From Carposina sasakii (Eukaryota; Arthropoda; Insecta; Lepidoptera; Carposinidae): a stretch of DNA of 64,000 bases. Of the stretch, positions 1 to 10,680 are shown in pieces. The stretch is taken from NCBI GenBank assembly GCA_014607495.2, contig CP053154.1:11718001-11782000 (forward strand), given 5' to 3'. Under the pieces are notes generated by a model. That model was not told the DNA's origin and did no database searches. It saw only the letters and a program-made list of their open reading frames with translations. Position 1 is the stretch's first letter, and each line of letters opens with the position of its first letter. A program made the position numbers and the translations under genes.

Positions 1-53
1 CTGAAAATAAAACATTCATACCTAATTTTAGATTAATTTTATACATAAACGGT

Positions 54-270
54 CTTATTACAAAACAATTAGACGGCTGTCGAACGCGCGATTTAAAAAA
101 TCTCTATTACAAAAACGTTTTTGGCCATCATATGCCATTTAGACTTTATTTAAAAACTGACACACGACAATGCTTAGCCTGTTTAACCTAAGTTTTGTCA
201 TTACAAAACAGTTGGAACACAATTGAACGCTTGTTTTTAAAAAATATCTATTACAAAAACGTATTTAGGC
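54..270. repeat. Imperfect direct duplication, two ~73-bp copies
   Basis: Two diverged copies of the same sequence lie at about 54-126 and 197-270. Both run from a TTACAAAACA start through a stretch ending CTATTACAAAAACGT. The spacing is about 144 bp. No coding frame or terminal structure was seen, so this is probably an old local duplication or the internal repeat of an unrecognised element. Confidence 0.6.
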
Positions 271-750
271 GTCAGCTAGAGTGAGACGCAGTATAGACAT
301 GGTTTAAATATAGTCAAATAAAAAAGGTAGTTTTAAGATGGTTTTAAGCCTGATTAACGTCAAATTTTTGACATTTTATTTGACTTTTTTCAAAAAGTTT
401 CCATAACAACAAAAAAAGGGATTATAGTAGCAATATCTTGCAAAGATTTTGGAATATCTGAACTATAATTTAGTACCTTTACTATATCATAGAATAGATT
501 ACGTTAACGTATCACCGTCACTCTGCGAGTGTATGACGAACCCGCCAATGAATTTATAGGTATTGCATTCATTTTTCGATTAAGAAACCCTTCTTATATA
601 TATTATTATACGTCATGTTCTTGTTTCATAATATCTAACACACGCATATCGGTTATACAGATATCACTATACCTGCCCAAAACAATTTACCCTGAAATAG
701 ATTAGTTACAATCATGCCTGGTATCCTCAACTAAGTATGTGACAGTGTGA

Positions 751-1190
751 CAAATATTTTTAAATATGTTTTTTTATTACCTGACAAGCAATGATTACAA
801 AATAAAACCTCATTGCTGACAAAGGAACTTTTTTCACTTCATCGTTAATCAGTTTCTGTTAAAAAACGGTGTTTCAGATATATGTATGTGACGTAATTTA
901 AATAATTATTAGTTATTATTACTGGTATTACATTATGAGAAAAATTTCACAATCAAATTTTGTTTCAGTATTTTTTTTAATATTTACAAAAGATTTGCAT
1001 AGAAAGGAACGTTCTGGAATGAACGAAACGCAGATGAACGAGTGTTTCTTCCAAACATGATTATAACAAGTCACGGTCCTAAATATGTTTTGTAATAGAG
1101 GATCTTTAGACGGTGCTTAAAACGTTAGGCATTATCTAGAAAAACACGTGTTAGATCTGTGTGATATTGCTTAGCGTTTCTTTTGTAATG
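751..1190. repeat. Segmental duplication, copy 1 (uninterrupted)
   Basis: This block resembles 1589-2380 in the same orientation. Shared landmarks in order are CAAATAT plus a T-run, GTTAAAAAAC(G/A)GTGTTTCAG, ATTACTGGTAT, GAACGAGTG/GAACGAATG next to CAACATGATT, and GATGCTTAAAACGTTAG-like sequence near the end. The copies are clearly diverged, so the duplication or repeat is old. Copy 1 lacks the roughly 400 bp of inserted sequence found in copy 2. Confidence 0.65.
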
Positions 1191-1500
1191 AGGTCGCGTT
1201 TTCACTAGGGGACATTTGTTCCGCGACTTCGTTGCTCGACACGAAATTAACGTGCCCAGCGCGATGTCGCCGGACATCGGGCAATTTACTTTACGGGTTG
1301 CACAACTGGTCGCTAGTCGATGATCTGCGAATGTCAAAACACGCGACCATCGTGTCCCTTAACAGTCGCCAGACAGGCTTTGAGCAGCAGAATGTATGCC
1401 GCTTTGTGATCTGAAAATCGCAGTAGTGTGGTGGTGGCACAGAACAACACCATCTCCTTCAAATTTTACAGCGACTAATACGTGTGAATATCGAGCGATA
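1191..1500. other. GC-richer spacer without recognised gene
   Basis: This stretch is clearly richer in C and G than its surroundings and carries short opposing ORFs of 60-70 codons. These look like mutual shadows with no recognisable motif, splice signal or terminal repeat. I see no supportable gene. Confidence 0.4.
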
Positions 1501-1857
1501 ACACTCTGCGACATGTCGCCTAATTAAAACGCAGCTTTGTACTAAATATTTGAATATTTGTTTCCATGGCAATAACAAAGAATATTGTCAAATATGTTTT
1601 TTTTTTATTAGCGGGCAAAGGAACAAATTCGCTCTGTTTTTTACTTTACAGCTAAGCAAGATCTGTTAAAAAACAGTGTTTCAGGCATGAGTGATATAAT
1701 ATAAATGCTTATTACTTAATATTACTGGTATATACATAACAGAAAAAATACAAAATCTAATTTTATTTCAGTTTATTTTTAATATTCATAAAAGTAAAGC
1801 TTGGAAAGGAACGGTAATGAATGAATGGAACGAATGTTCCTTCTCAACATGATTTTA

Positions 1858-2098
1858 GGCCCGGTTGTTTGATCGATTTAACTATAGTTATTTCAACAAT
1901 TTGTCAGTTCAACTAATAATTGTAACGGAAACACGTTGTTCGAAATATTATTTGAATAAAGAATACAACCAATCCTACTGATATTACAAACGCAAAATTT
2001 TGTGAAGATGGTAATTGTATATAAATTTAACAAAAAGTCAAAATCTGTGACGTATTTTTACCAATAATAAGCTTGACTACTGATTAAACAACTGGGCC
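1858..2098. mobile_element. MITE with GGCCCGGTTGTTTGATC-type termini
   Basis: This 241-bp element begins GGCCCGGTTGTTTGATC and ends GATTAAACAACTGGGCC. Those are inverted repeats with about two mismatches over 17 bp. Flanks are TTA on the left and TTT on the right, an imperfect 3-bp target duplication. It has no ORF, so it is non-autonomous. The empty allele is visible in the related copy at 751-1190. Superfamily is unassigned; a 3-bp target would fit PIF/Harbinger. Confidence 0.65.
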
Positions 2099-2144
2099 TT
2101 TGATATGACAAATGTCATATCAATACTGTCAATTCTGACCTTCA

Positions 2145-2203
2145 CACCTAAACCTCTCCGTTCTTAGAGAGGTTTAGGTGTCATAGAGAGGTTTAGGTGT
2201 CAT
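2145..2203. repeat. 19-bp tandem repeat within a hairpin
   Basis: AGAGAGGTTTAGGTGTCAT occurs twice back to back at 2166-2184 and 2185-2203. The sequence CACCTAAACCTCTC at 2145-2158 is the reverse complement of the first unit, so this can fold into a 14-bp stem with an 8-base loop. It lies in the inserted part of copy 2. Confidence 0.8.
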
Positions 2204-3590
2204 GGCTGAGAGAGAAAGGGACAGGTAGGACAAATTTTACGTTTAGGTTTAAGTGTCACAGTCAGAATCGAATGGGTCTTAAATGTGTTTTCTATAGAAG
2301 TTGTTTAGACGATGCTTAAAACGTTAGACTTTGTCTCACAAAACGGGTGTTTAGACATTGCTTCGCGATTCTTTTGTAATAACACCGATGGTGTTCTACA
2401 GAGTTGTATATTCTGAACCGATTTCGTTTATAATATTGTGAAACTAATTAAATCAATATGTCTTGTCATGTAGCAATAGTAAAGATTTCATGGACTATTT
2501 AGAGAAACTAAACTACTATGGATAATAAAGGTTTTTCCAGTACGATTTCATATTTCGCTTTTGTAGATCATAATCTAACACCGCTTGCACCTACATTATT
2601 AAGATCTACTGAATCTCGATCCGAGATAGAGCACGTCTTGCCGATGCAATTTCCTGCGGAGTATCTATTAGTATTGTATCTAGACTTAGCCCAGTATCAA
2701 GATAGTCTAGGCTAGCAATGCATAAGATTTTGCATAATACGATATAATCGAGTATTATGTTCATAGCTGTTGGTCTTCCTAATACCAAATAAATAAATAA
2801 TTATTGAAACAATACATGCGATCAACATAAGAATTGATAGCGCAATAGTTTAGTGCGCCTTCCAGTCGGACGGAGGCGTATGTTCGGTCCTTGTCACGGA
2901 CCTGTACCACTAAATCTATTTCAAGTACGGATTTTAATATTCTAATTGTCAGCTAGAGCCGAGGAGGGTTGAAGTCAGGCCGGCAGACAGCCGTATAGTC
3001 GTAAGAAAATAAAAAAATAAGTTAAGGACAGGAAGTTGTTGAAATCTGATTAACACATATGTGTGAGAAAGACAATATAAAAACCTTTCCTCCAAAATAT
3101 TAAACTTTTAAGCTCTAAAAGGCCAGATGCCGCTAATCAATGTAAAAAATTCAACTAAATTAATTACCCGAATAAAATATTGCGATCGTACCTAAAACGA
3201 TTTAACCTCTCATACATCACATTTTAGGGACGTGTATTTAGTAGAATTTCCCCGGTATTTTAAAAAAAAATGCTAAAAATTATAACGATGTAGAAGCTCT
3301 CACATTTATGAATGTTAATTATATGTATTTTCGGGGCTTGGGTTGCTTTATTGTGGTCTTTACACAAATTGTTATGGAATGTCTATATTTGAATAAGAAA
3401 AAATATGCTTACTTTTTATACATAAATTTGGATATTTTTGTTATGTGTACTTTTTTAGGGCAAATATATTAACATTAGATGCCTACATTAGCCTTTATTA
3501 CAGGCCTACTCAATCATTAGCTCTTTGTTTCAGATAGGCAAAGTAGCTATATACGCATGTTACCGATTAAGTGCACTTTCAATTCAGTGT

Positions 3591-4790
3591 AGTGAGCACC
3601 AATGTGTATGGTACTCGTAGTAGCAATTACAGTGTAATGAATTCCATCTAAATGCCTTATTGTACGCGCTATTGCTAAATGGAGAGCCTACTGTTCTTTT
3701 TTGACTAGACCAAAAAATACCTTAATTTTATTTTAATATAATATAAAGTATCAACTCTAGTTATAATACGACATATTTTGTATGTTTTATTGTCATAAAA
3801 TTGTTTGTAAAACTAACTTAGAACTACTTAGATCAGAGATCGGTTATCCAAATTTTTACAGGATGGTCAGCCGTCAGGTAGCGTAAACGCGCTGAATGGC
3901 TATGCTTATAAGTAGCAGCCAAGTCACGTGTGGACTCTACGACCAATCGGTCCCCAAAGGGTCTCCAAGTACGAGGCTGGAATATGAGGGATTCCGCAGC
4001 TTCAAACGTTTCAGGGAGATGGGACGGTGCCAGTGTGTCCACGCATGTAGCGTTAAGGGCCGTCCCATCTTCCATGGAATTAGTGTCAATCGCGCGTTAA
4101 GCCATAGTACCTAAAGCCCGGCGGATGACATCATTTAGCGCTAATGCTGCAGTCCATGGTGGCCGAGGCGCTCTACCGTTTAGTGAGCACCAATGCGCAA
4201 TGAAACGGCCAAGCGGAAAATTGTCAAGTAACGTTGTGACGGAGGGGCCTGCAAAAACCTGATTCCCAGATGCGCAGTGGGGTTGCACCCTTGGTGACGT
4301 CTGTGCGAGGACAGGTCCTTGGGCTTGTAGATATCATCTCAATTACAAATCAAGAGTGTGCAACTGAATTCCATCTAACATAGCCTTATGAAAATGTAAC
4401 GCGCTATTGCAGATACCTATCTACATCTTAACAAACTGTGTCTACGTATAACGAGTCAAGAAACCATTGCGATCGTCTGTTTGTCTCAGGTTGGTATTCT
4501 CTTTGACCAGTAACGCCATCTTCATTTCCACTACGTGCGTGTTACGCCACCTGATTAGTTCAATCTCTCTGATCAGATCGAGTCGCCGCATGTCATTTGC
4601 AAATGCGTTAAACATTTGGTCAGCGTGCATCCTTAGAACATCATAAAGCCTACTGGTTCTCGTTTTTGCCTACTAGACCATAAAAATACGTGTAGCTGAT
4701 GTTACTTAATATTGGTTTTTATTATGTCACCTTAATCCAGTATAATATAAAGTATCAACTCTAGTTGTACCTATAATACGAACTATACAT
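3591..4790. repeat. Diverged duplication split by an insertion
   Basis: Sequence at 3591-3775 (GTGAGCACCAATG, GAATTCCATCTAA, CGCGCTATTGC, ATATAAAGTATCAACTCTAG in order) recurs in pieces at 4181-4200, 4366-4415 and 4650-4790. The copies are separated by a LINE fragment (3812-4075) and a GC-richer patch (4110-4330). I see no host gene; minus-strand ORFs of about 60 codons here have no motifs. Confidence 0.5.
3812..4075 (-). mobile_element. LINE-like ORF C-terminal remnant
   Basis: The minus strand encodes a stretch around TCVDTLAPSHLPET that also occurs, more completely, on the plus strand at 55478-55875. The two copies also share the downstream sequence (ACCATCC, then TAGTTCTAAGTTAG). From memory, this motif recurs at the C-terminal end of reverse-transcriptase ORFs in lepidopteran non-LTR elements. 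This copy has lost about 60 bp inside the ORF relative to the other and is dead. Confidence 0.5.
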
Positions 4791-5284
4791 TGAAAAAAAA
4801 CTTTGAGTATCTATTGTTTGGAGGTGGCCTTGGACGTTCGTAGCTTTTCATATCAGCACCCATTCAGGAATGAGGTCATACTTTTCAGAAGGCATAAAGA
4901 TGAGTTGTCACTTAAATCCTATTAGGTTTCAACGAAAGTCAAGAGAGCTGAGTTATTTTTATCTACAATGTAGATTTTCAACTGTTTCTAAGCTTCAATG
5001 ACATTAGTTTGTTGTATGGTGCTGGTTCCACCGATGGAACAACTTCATGAAAGGTGTTCATAAAATACAAGAATTCTGTTTTTATTGAGAAGACTAATCC
5101 ACGCTACATAGCATTTGTAAATGTATCGATTTTTGACAATGAAAAGTAACAAAAAAATATATAAGTTTCATTTGTTAAAATGAATTTGGTGAATGGATTT
5201 GGTGAATCCCGATTTGAATCGTTATGGACGACTGCAGTCCTCTTAATACATTTACATAGAAGATGAAATCTATCGTATCTCAGG

Positions 5285-5500
5285 ATGCAGATATTCAACA
5301 AAAGTCGCAAACGTCGAACACATGTTACATCGTCGAGTGTAGTTCTGAAAGTGATTTATGAATCTAGTGATGATGACACTTCATTGATGCCAATTGCATC
5401 TTTTGTGATGCTCGTTATTACGTGGATTCAATGCCAGGCATGTGAGCTTTTCATCAGGATTGTGCCGGTCCGAATACTACATATGTGATTTCTGACGTTA
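5285..5500 (+). pseudogene. Frameshifted zinc-finger tail of a DDE transposase (pogo/Tigger-like)
   Basis: Three successive plus frames together resemble the acidic linker and PHD-like zinc finger at the C-terminus of pogo/Tigger-type transposases in animals. One frame reads SSDDDTSL, the next reads NCIFCDARYY (a C-x2-C pair), the first frame returns with TWIQCQACEL (a second C-x2-C pair), and the third gives FHQDCAGPNTTYV (H-x2-C). The order C2, WIQC-x2-C, HxxCAG is as expected for the family. Two frameshifts plus loss of the preceding catalytic DDE region make it a pseudogene. A host PHD-finger exon is less likely because no intact frame or splice border is present. Confidence 0.5.
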
Positions 5501-5707
5501 AATTAAGCGATAAAGAACATAATCAAAATGTTACTGATTTCATTCATATGCGATCGTCTGTTTGTACACGCTTAACCACAGAACAGGTAATATATATTAC
5601 CTATTCTGTGCGCTTAACGCAGAAATTGCTCCATCAATTTCCGTGTGTATGATAAGTTACGAAGAAAAAGTACGAATACTTCTCATAGGAATGAACTCAA
5701 AAAAACC

Positions 5708-5930
5708 CGAGACTCACTTCACTTATATATTTCAAACGGCTAAACGGGTTTTTAGAAACATAGCTAAGAAGACACTGAATTAACCCATCTTTCAAAAAGA
5801 AACAAAATCGAAATCGATTCATCCGTTTGGGAGCTACGATGCTAGAGACAGATTAACAGACACACACACATCCATACACACTTCAAATTTAAAACACCCA
5901 TATTTTTGCGTCGGAGGTTAAAAAGCACGT
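5708..5930 (-). repeat. CCCCCGACGCAAAAA-type interspersed repeat
   Basis: The minus strand reads TTTTTAACCTCCGACGCAAAAA, then an AC/GT-rich tract, GCATCGTAGCTCCCAAACGG and TCTTAGCTATGTTT. The same order is seen on the plus strand at 30187-30345. Two copies in opposite orientation establish this as an interspersed repeat. No terminal duplication could be fixed. Confidence 0.65.
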
Positions 5931-7307
5931 CTCAATAGAAAATAGGTTTTATACTCTTTTACACTGTGGTGAACCACCGTTAGCATTCGTTCAATATTCA
6001 TCTTATGGCAACTTTGCAAGAAAATAAATTAATGATCAAAAGTTAACACACAAAAGAGTTGTACAATTTGTCTGTTTGTAGTTTGTATGAACATAGATTC
6101 GGGACTCGAAAGCAATGTATGTAGTTCATCTTTGAATTATGTATAGGCTATTTACTCTCGAGCGCTCACCTTTCAGAACAGTTGATTCTCGTTTATTGAA
6201 TTTGTAACTACATAACCTCTTTTCATAATCAGAAAGGAAACATATAGTAAAAATATATAATAGGCTTATGGAATTTAAGATAAAAGAACTTTTGCTTTAA
6301 GAAGTTCATGAATAATACAGTTAATAGAAATGGAACACATTTTTTTATGAATAAAAACTCACTCTGTTCTATAAAAAATTCATTAATATTTTCAGAATGA
6401 AACTTAAAGTAAATTAATGCTTCGTAGGGTGTAGAGTCCGAATTATGCTATCTTTTATAAATTATCATATTTATTCTTCGTCAAACTCTCATTAGGGGTC
6501 AAAAAAGATCCCCTTTTCGACATAAACACAATAAAATAAAGGAAACGGAGCCATAAAATGTCAGGCTCAGGCAAAACATACAACTTGACAAACAACGCAC
6601 TTTATAACGTTATGTGCCAGTTTTACCTTTAGCCAAGACAAATAAAAATTTATTTTAACATCCTCCGAGCCTGTTTTGAATTACAAAATGGGGCTGTGAA
6701 CAACATGCTGTGAAAAAACTTGTCTTTTAGGATTCCGTTGTCAAATGGAACAAAAAAGAACCCTTATACTCTAGCTTCTGTATTTTTATATTGTTTTTAT
6801 TAATTGGTAGGTACGTAGGTTGGACATGCAAGTGGGTTTGAAAAATAACAAATTACATTTAGATATGTAATTGTAATACCTAAACTTTTATCTGAATCAA
6901 AAAAAAATTGTAGAAATACGTACGTACTTTGCTTTCAAATTGATTCATATAAATTAGTTATATCATTATAAAACATGACTAGTATTCTAATCAAAATCTA
7001 CAAAAATATGAATTACCCCATACGGTTAGAGATTGTCGCACTGTTGGCACATTTAGGGAAAAGCTGAAGAATCACTACCTGTCCATTATTTGAATATGCT
7101 GTCATTTGTTTCTCTCCATTTTTTTTCTTAATGTAGTTATGTAGTTTCTTAGAATTAGTTTAATTGCACATGTTACCCTGTTGTTAACAATTTCTCTTTA
7201 CTTGCTTGGCTTGCTGGAAGAGATCTCTGGTAGAGATAAGCTTGTCATTGTACATGCATCTCTTCTTTTATGTTGTATGCCATATTTCTTTTTGTGTATG
7301 TGCAATA

Positions 7308-7571
7308 CCAATACAATTAGCCGCGTGGTGCCGGCAGTGTAGACTTTGTACCACCCCTGCCTGCCCGTGGGTATCGTACGAGGCGATTAAGGGTTTCCGG
7401 GAGGTGGGCAGCAGCGCCTCCCGTACTGACAACATAGTCCGAAAATCACACTGCGGTCACCAACCCGCCTGCCCAGCGTGGTGACTATGGGCAAAGCCCC
7501 CCTGTGGCGTGCCCTGGGGGAGGCCTACGTCCAGCAGTGGACTGCAATAGGCTGAAGAAGAAGAAGAAGAA
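7308..7571 (+). mobile_element. RTE-tailed SINE-like retroposon with 12-bp TSD
   Basis: GC-rich element of 264 bp ending in a (GAA)n tail. It is flanked by perfect 12-bp direct repeats GTATGTGCAATA (7296-7307 and 7572-7583), the signature of target-primed insertion. The last ~45 bp before the tail could be read as GEAYVQQWTAIG followed by TGA. That matches the C-terminus of RTE-clade LINE pol proteins, so the element appears to share its 3' end with that LINE. Other copies lie at 32124-32376 (minus) and 44945-45197 (plus), with 3' fragments at 40798-40857 and 62376-62480. Confidence 0.8.
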
Positions 7572-7715
7572 GTATGTGCAATAAAGAATAAGAATAAAAA
7601 AAAAAATATAGATAAATGCCTGGCGCTGACAAAAACATTTTTTGCTAATAGTAATACTAAATATGAGTTCCTATTTATAAGTAAATACTTAATATGTACC
7701 TACATCTATATTATA

Positions 7716-7941
7716 TCTATCTATACCTACATATAATAAAAATGTAACAGATCGATGTTTGTGCACGCTAATCTCAGAATTAGCTGAACCGATTTCGATA
7801 CAGTTTTCAGGAATATGTTGTGACAGGCCCCACTTAACATATAGGCTACTTTTTATCCCGGGAAAATGTTTTTATTCCGGATAATATCGACATTTTATTT
7901 TTTGTGCAGTCCACGCGGACGGAGTCGCGGGCGTCCACTAG
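7716..7941 (+). mobile_element. Non-autonomous Helitron, family 1
   Basis: Starts with TC just after an A and ends with CTAG just before a T, as expected for Helitron insertion at AT. The 3' end has the GC-rich module (CACGCGGACGGAGTCGCGGG) that can form a hairpin before CTAG. The interior (AAAATGTAAC, GCTGAACCGATTTCGAT, TTTATCCCGGGAAAATG) is shared with copies at 22926, 23472, 29887 and 59514. There is no ORF. Confidence 0.75.
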
Positions 7942-8311
7942 TTGCAAAATATGTACTAAATAAAGAACAAGCAAAAGTTGTTACTAAAACCCGGCTTAGT
8001 GAAACAACTAGGTATTTGTTACATTATTTTTATTACATTTTTTCCAAGCACTTTTGAAGAATTATGTCATTCTAATTCGCATGCAGCTCCCATATATCAC
8101 AGGCTTATGAAAATTAGACGTATCACAAGCGATATTAAAATTTATAGGGCAACAATATGAATTTTCTTCTTAGGATTTTCTCCATAATTTATGTTAAGAA
8201 ATGAGTCCGTAGCTAGAGGGATTATTGCATTCTGAATAAAATATTGGTTATTTTATTTACGATCGCCTTTTGGGAGATATGAGTGATTTAATATCATACG
8301 TGGGTAGTTAG

Positions 8312-8425
8312 TAAAATATAAAATTATTAATAAAGAAATGGAAAAAAAAAATCACCCGAATGGGACTCAAACCCACGACCTTTGCATACCGTGCGAGTGC
8401 TCTCGCCAACTGAGCTACCGGATCA
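8312..8425 (-). mobile_element. tRNA-derived SINE copy
   Basis: The minus strand carries a tRNA-like head: GGTAGCTCAGTTGGCGAG (A-box/D-arm) and GGTCGTGGGTTTGAGTCCC (B-box/T-arm, with a good 5-bp T stem). The anticodon stem is poor, so this is not a working tRNA. Downstream comes an A/T-run and CTTTATTAATAATTTTAT. The same head plus the same downstream sequence recur at 16948-17066, which is why I call it a SINE rather than a tRNA gene. The 5' limit is uncertain. Confidence 0.65.
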
Positions 8426-8479
8426 ATTACTCGGATGACGAATTTTAGAGTGAATTTCAACATTTGTAATTTTTATCCA

Positions 8480-8820
8480 ATTTTGGTGTATTTTTTTATC
8501 TTTAGAATTTTTGGTAGTTTTTTGTACTTAGATGCACAAGGGACGTGTTTTATATGTAAATTTAACTAAGAATCTAATTTGAGTAAATACTTTTAAAGTT
8601 ATGCACTACACCTTGATTGCAAGCACACCAAAATTGCATTATCTCACCAAAATTTTATTTGAGACCACAAAAATTGCTTTCACAGACACCAAAATTAAAA
8701 TAGATCACCAAAATTAGAAAATCATTCGCTTCAACTGTTTTGTAAAGCACTGAGAAAGCTAGAGCAAAATTACACTAAAATTAGATATGCTGTCACCAAA
8801 ATTTTTTTATGATATTTAAT
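8480..8820. repeat. CACCAAAATT-rich repeat, left block
   Basis: The decamer CACCAAAATT or close variants appear at least five times in about 200 bp (from about 8626 to 8800), with one opposite-strand match near 8485. Spacing is irregular, so this is not a simple satellite. The same motif resumes right after the LINE fragment that ends near 10680, suggesting one older element split by that insertion. Confidence 0.55.
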
Positions 8821-9002
8821 AAAAATGTCATGTTATTAAATTAACTGTTTCCAATAGCTGTTTCATGAAAAACACAAATTTTGTTTAAGTTTAAGAAAGT
8901 TGAGAAATATAGTATCTTAAAACAATGTTACGCAGTCACATTATTTTATTTAGGTACTACAAATAATACAATAGTAATAAAAGCACTATGTTGAGAGCAG
9001 GA

Positions 9003-10680
9003 GCGCGGCGAACCGTGGTTAGGACCACATGGCTACGGGACCAGAAATCAAAGGGACTAAATGCTGTTTAACTTCTTCTGGAGACTGGAAATGGCGACCA
9101 GATAAGAAGTCCAAACTTTCTAGCGAGACCTTGAAACTGATGCGACTTAGATGGGAAACACTAGTGAGTGTTTTATCAGATCCCCAATCGTTCAACAAAA
9201 AGATGCAGAGCATGGTGAGACGCGACCTCCAAAGCTGAAACACGCGCCTCGATCAAGAGGCGATTGAGAAAAATCAGGGTCGATAGTCTTTACTAGGGAA
9301 GCAGTCACCTGACAAAGCTCCGAACCTCGAATGGCCAAAGAGTCACACCTATACTAGAGGTTCTCGCTGATATTGAGAATTTCTACGCCTGGCTTGCGCC
9401 AAAGCATCCCCTGATGCCAGCGCTCCAGAGCTCCACTCTCCCGCTACTTTACGGACGATGTCCCGGACGAAGATATAGACGTAATCGGTGTGGCTCTCAG
9501 ACAGCTTAAGAATGGGAAGGCTCACGGGAGGACTAAGTGCCCTCTGTGCATTAAGAAGCTCAGAGGCCACTCCGTCCTCCACGTGAGCTGAGGGAAAACC
9601 GGTCCTTGAGGAGCACAAAAGGTTATTTAACTCCATAATGGCCAATGGGACTACTCCGAAGATGTGGAGCAGACTAGGTGTAGTTGCATTGTTTTTCAAG
9701 AAGAAATACAAAACGCTCATCAAAAACTATAGGCCGATCACACTCCTGAGCCACGTCTATAATTCGTTCTTGAGAGTCGTTACGAATCACTGGCAAGATT
9801 TGATGCCATCCAGTCACCGGAACAGGCCAGATTTCGCAAAGAACCGTGGATCACATCCATACTGTATGGCAGATTATGCAAAAGTCAGAGGATGTATATT
9901 GCTTTTGTGGACTATGAATTAGTCTTCGACTCCTTGGAATACCTACTTTGCAGCGATTCCAAATTGACTGGCGACATGTGGAGGTACTGAGAAATATCTA
10001 CCAAATAGCAACAATGTACATCCAAATCTAAACCTACCAACCAGATCAATCTGACTACTCCGAGATGTAAGACAGGGTGATATCATAATTATCCCCGAAA
10101 CTCTTCACCAACGCGGTGAAGAAAGCAAGCAGTAGGAAGAACGACGTCAACATCAATGGTGAATATCTCACGCTTTTCTTTGATAATATAATCTTTATGG
10201 CTGATTAGCTACAAGACCTGCCTGAAATACCTGTCTAGTCTCAATGCTGCGTTGATGCATGTGGGACTCGGGATGCATCTGGATAAAGTCATATTCAATG
10301 GGCACATCATTCCTGAGTCGGTTCCCGTCGAAGGTGTAGCCCTAGAAGTTGCCCAGAAGTATGTATGGAAAACATTGCATTTGGTTAAAGACAACTTCAA
10401 AGGGGAATTCTCTAGAAGAGTGCAGCTTGGCTGGGCAGCGTTTGGAAAGTTGCGTCATATCTTTGCGTCATCCATGCCACAATGCCTCAAGACTAAGGTG
10501 TTCGATCAGTACGTCCTACCAGTCATGAATTACGGAGCCGAAACCTGAAACTTTACGGTGGGGCTGGCCCACCGATTGAATTTTACTCCGAAAGCTATGG
10601 AAAGGTCATGGAAGGGCTCGGAATCTCGCTAATGGACAAAGACTGAAACAATTATCCAACAGAAGACTGTGTTGAATTTT
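9003..10680 (+). pseudogene. RTE-clade LINE pol remnant (reverse transcriptase), 3'-truncated
   Basis: Frameshifted reading frames on the plus strand match, in order, an RTE-like endonuclease-reverse transcriptase. These are a linker with SSETLKLMRLRWETL (9105-9165); the start of RT with KNYRPITLLSHVYN (about 9724-9765); VDYE (about 9907); DVRQGD (about 10063); the active-site region (about 10175-10205); and the thumb/connection with RRVQLGWAAFGKL and VLPVMNYGAET (10415-10548). The catalytic F/YADD motif is degraded to FFDN and followed by a stop, so it cannot be active. The conserved C-terminus (KWQWAGHI...GRPPARWTDDL) is missing here, although a separate copy of it occurs at 46640-46952. 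It sits inside the CACCAAAATT repeat. Confidence 0.8.

Larger units (their letters stand above)
1589..2380. repeat. Segmental duplication, copy 2 (interrupted)
   Basis: This is the second copy of the repeat at 751-1190. Homology breaks at about 1857 and resumes at about 2270 (GGTCCTAAATATG in copy 1 versus GGTCTTAAATGTG here). The material in between, including the TIR element at 1858-2098 and a 19-bp tandem repeat, is absent from copy 1. That shows it was inserted after the two copies separated. Confidence 0.6.

Noticed and set aside
8351..8424. Possible functional tRNA gene on the minus strand
   Set aside because: The D and T arms are good but the anticodon stem does not pair, and the same head with the same downstream sequence recurs at 16948, so it is a SINE.
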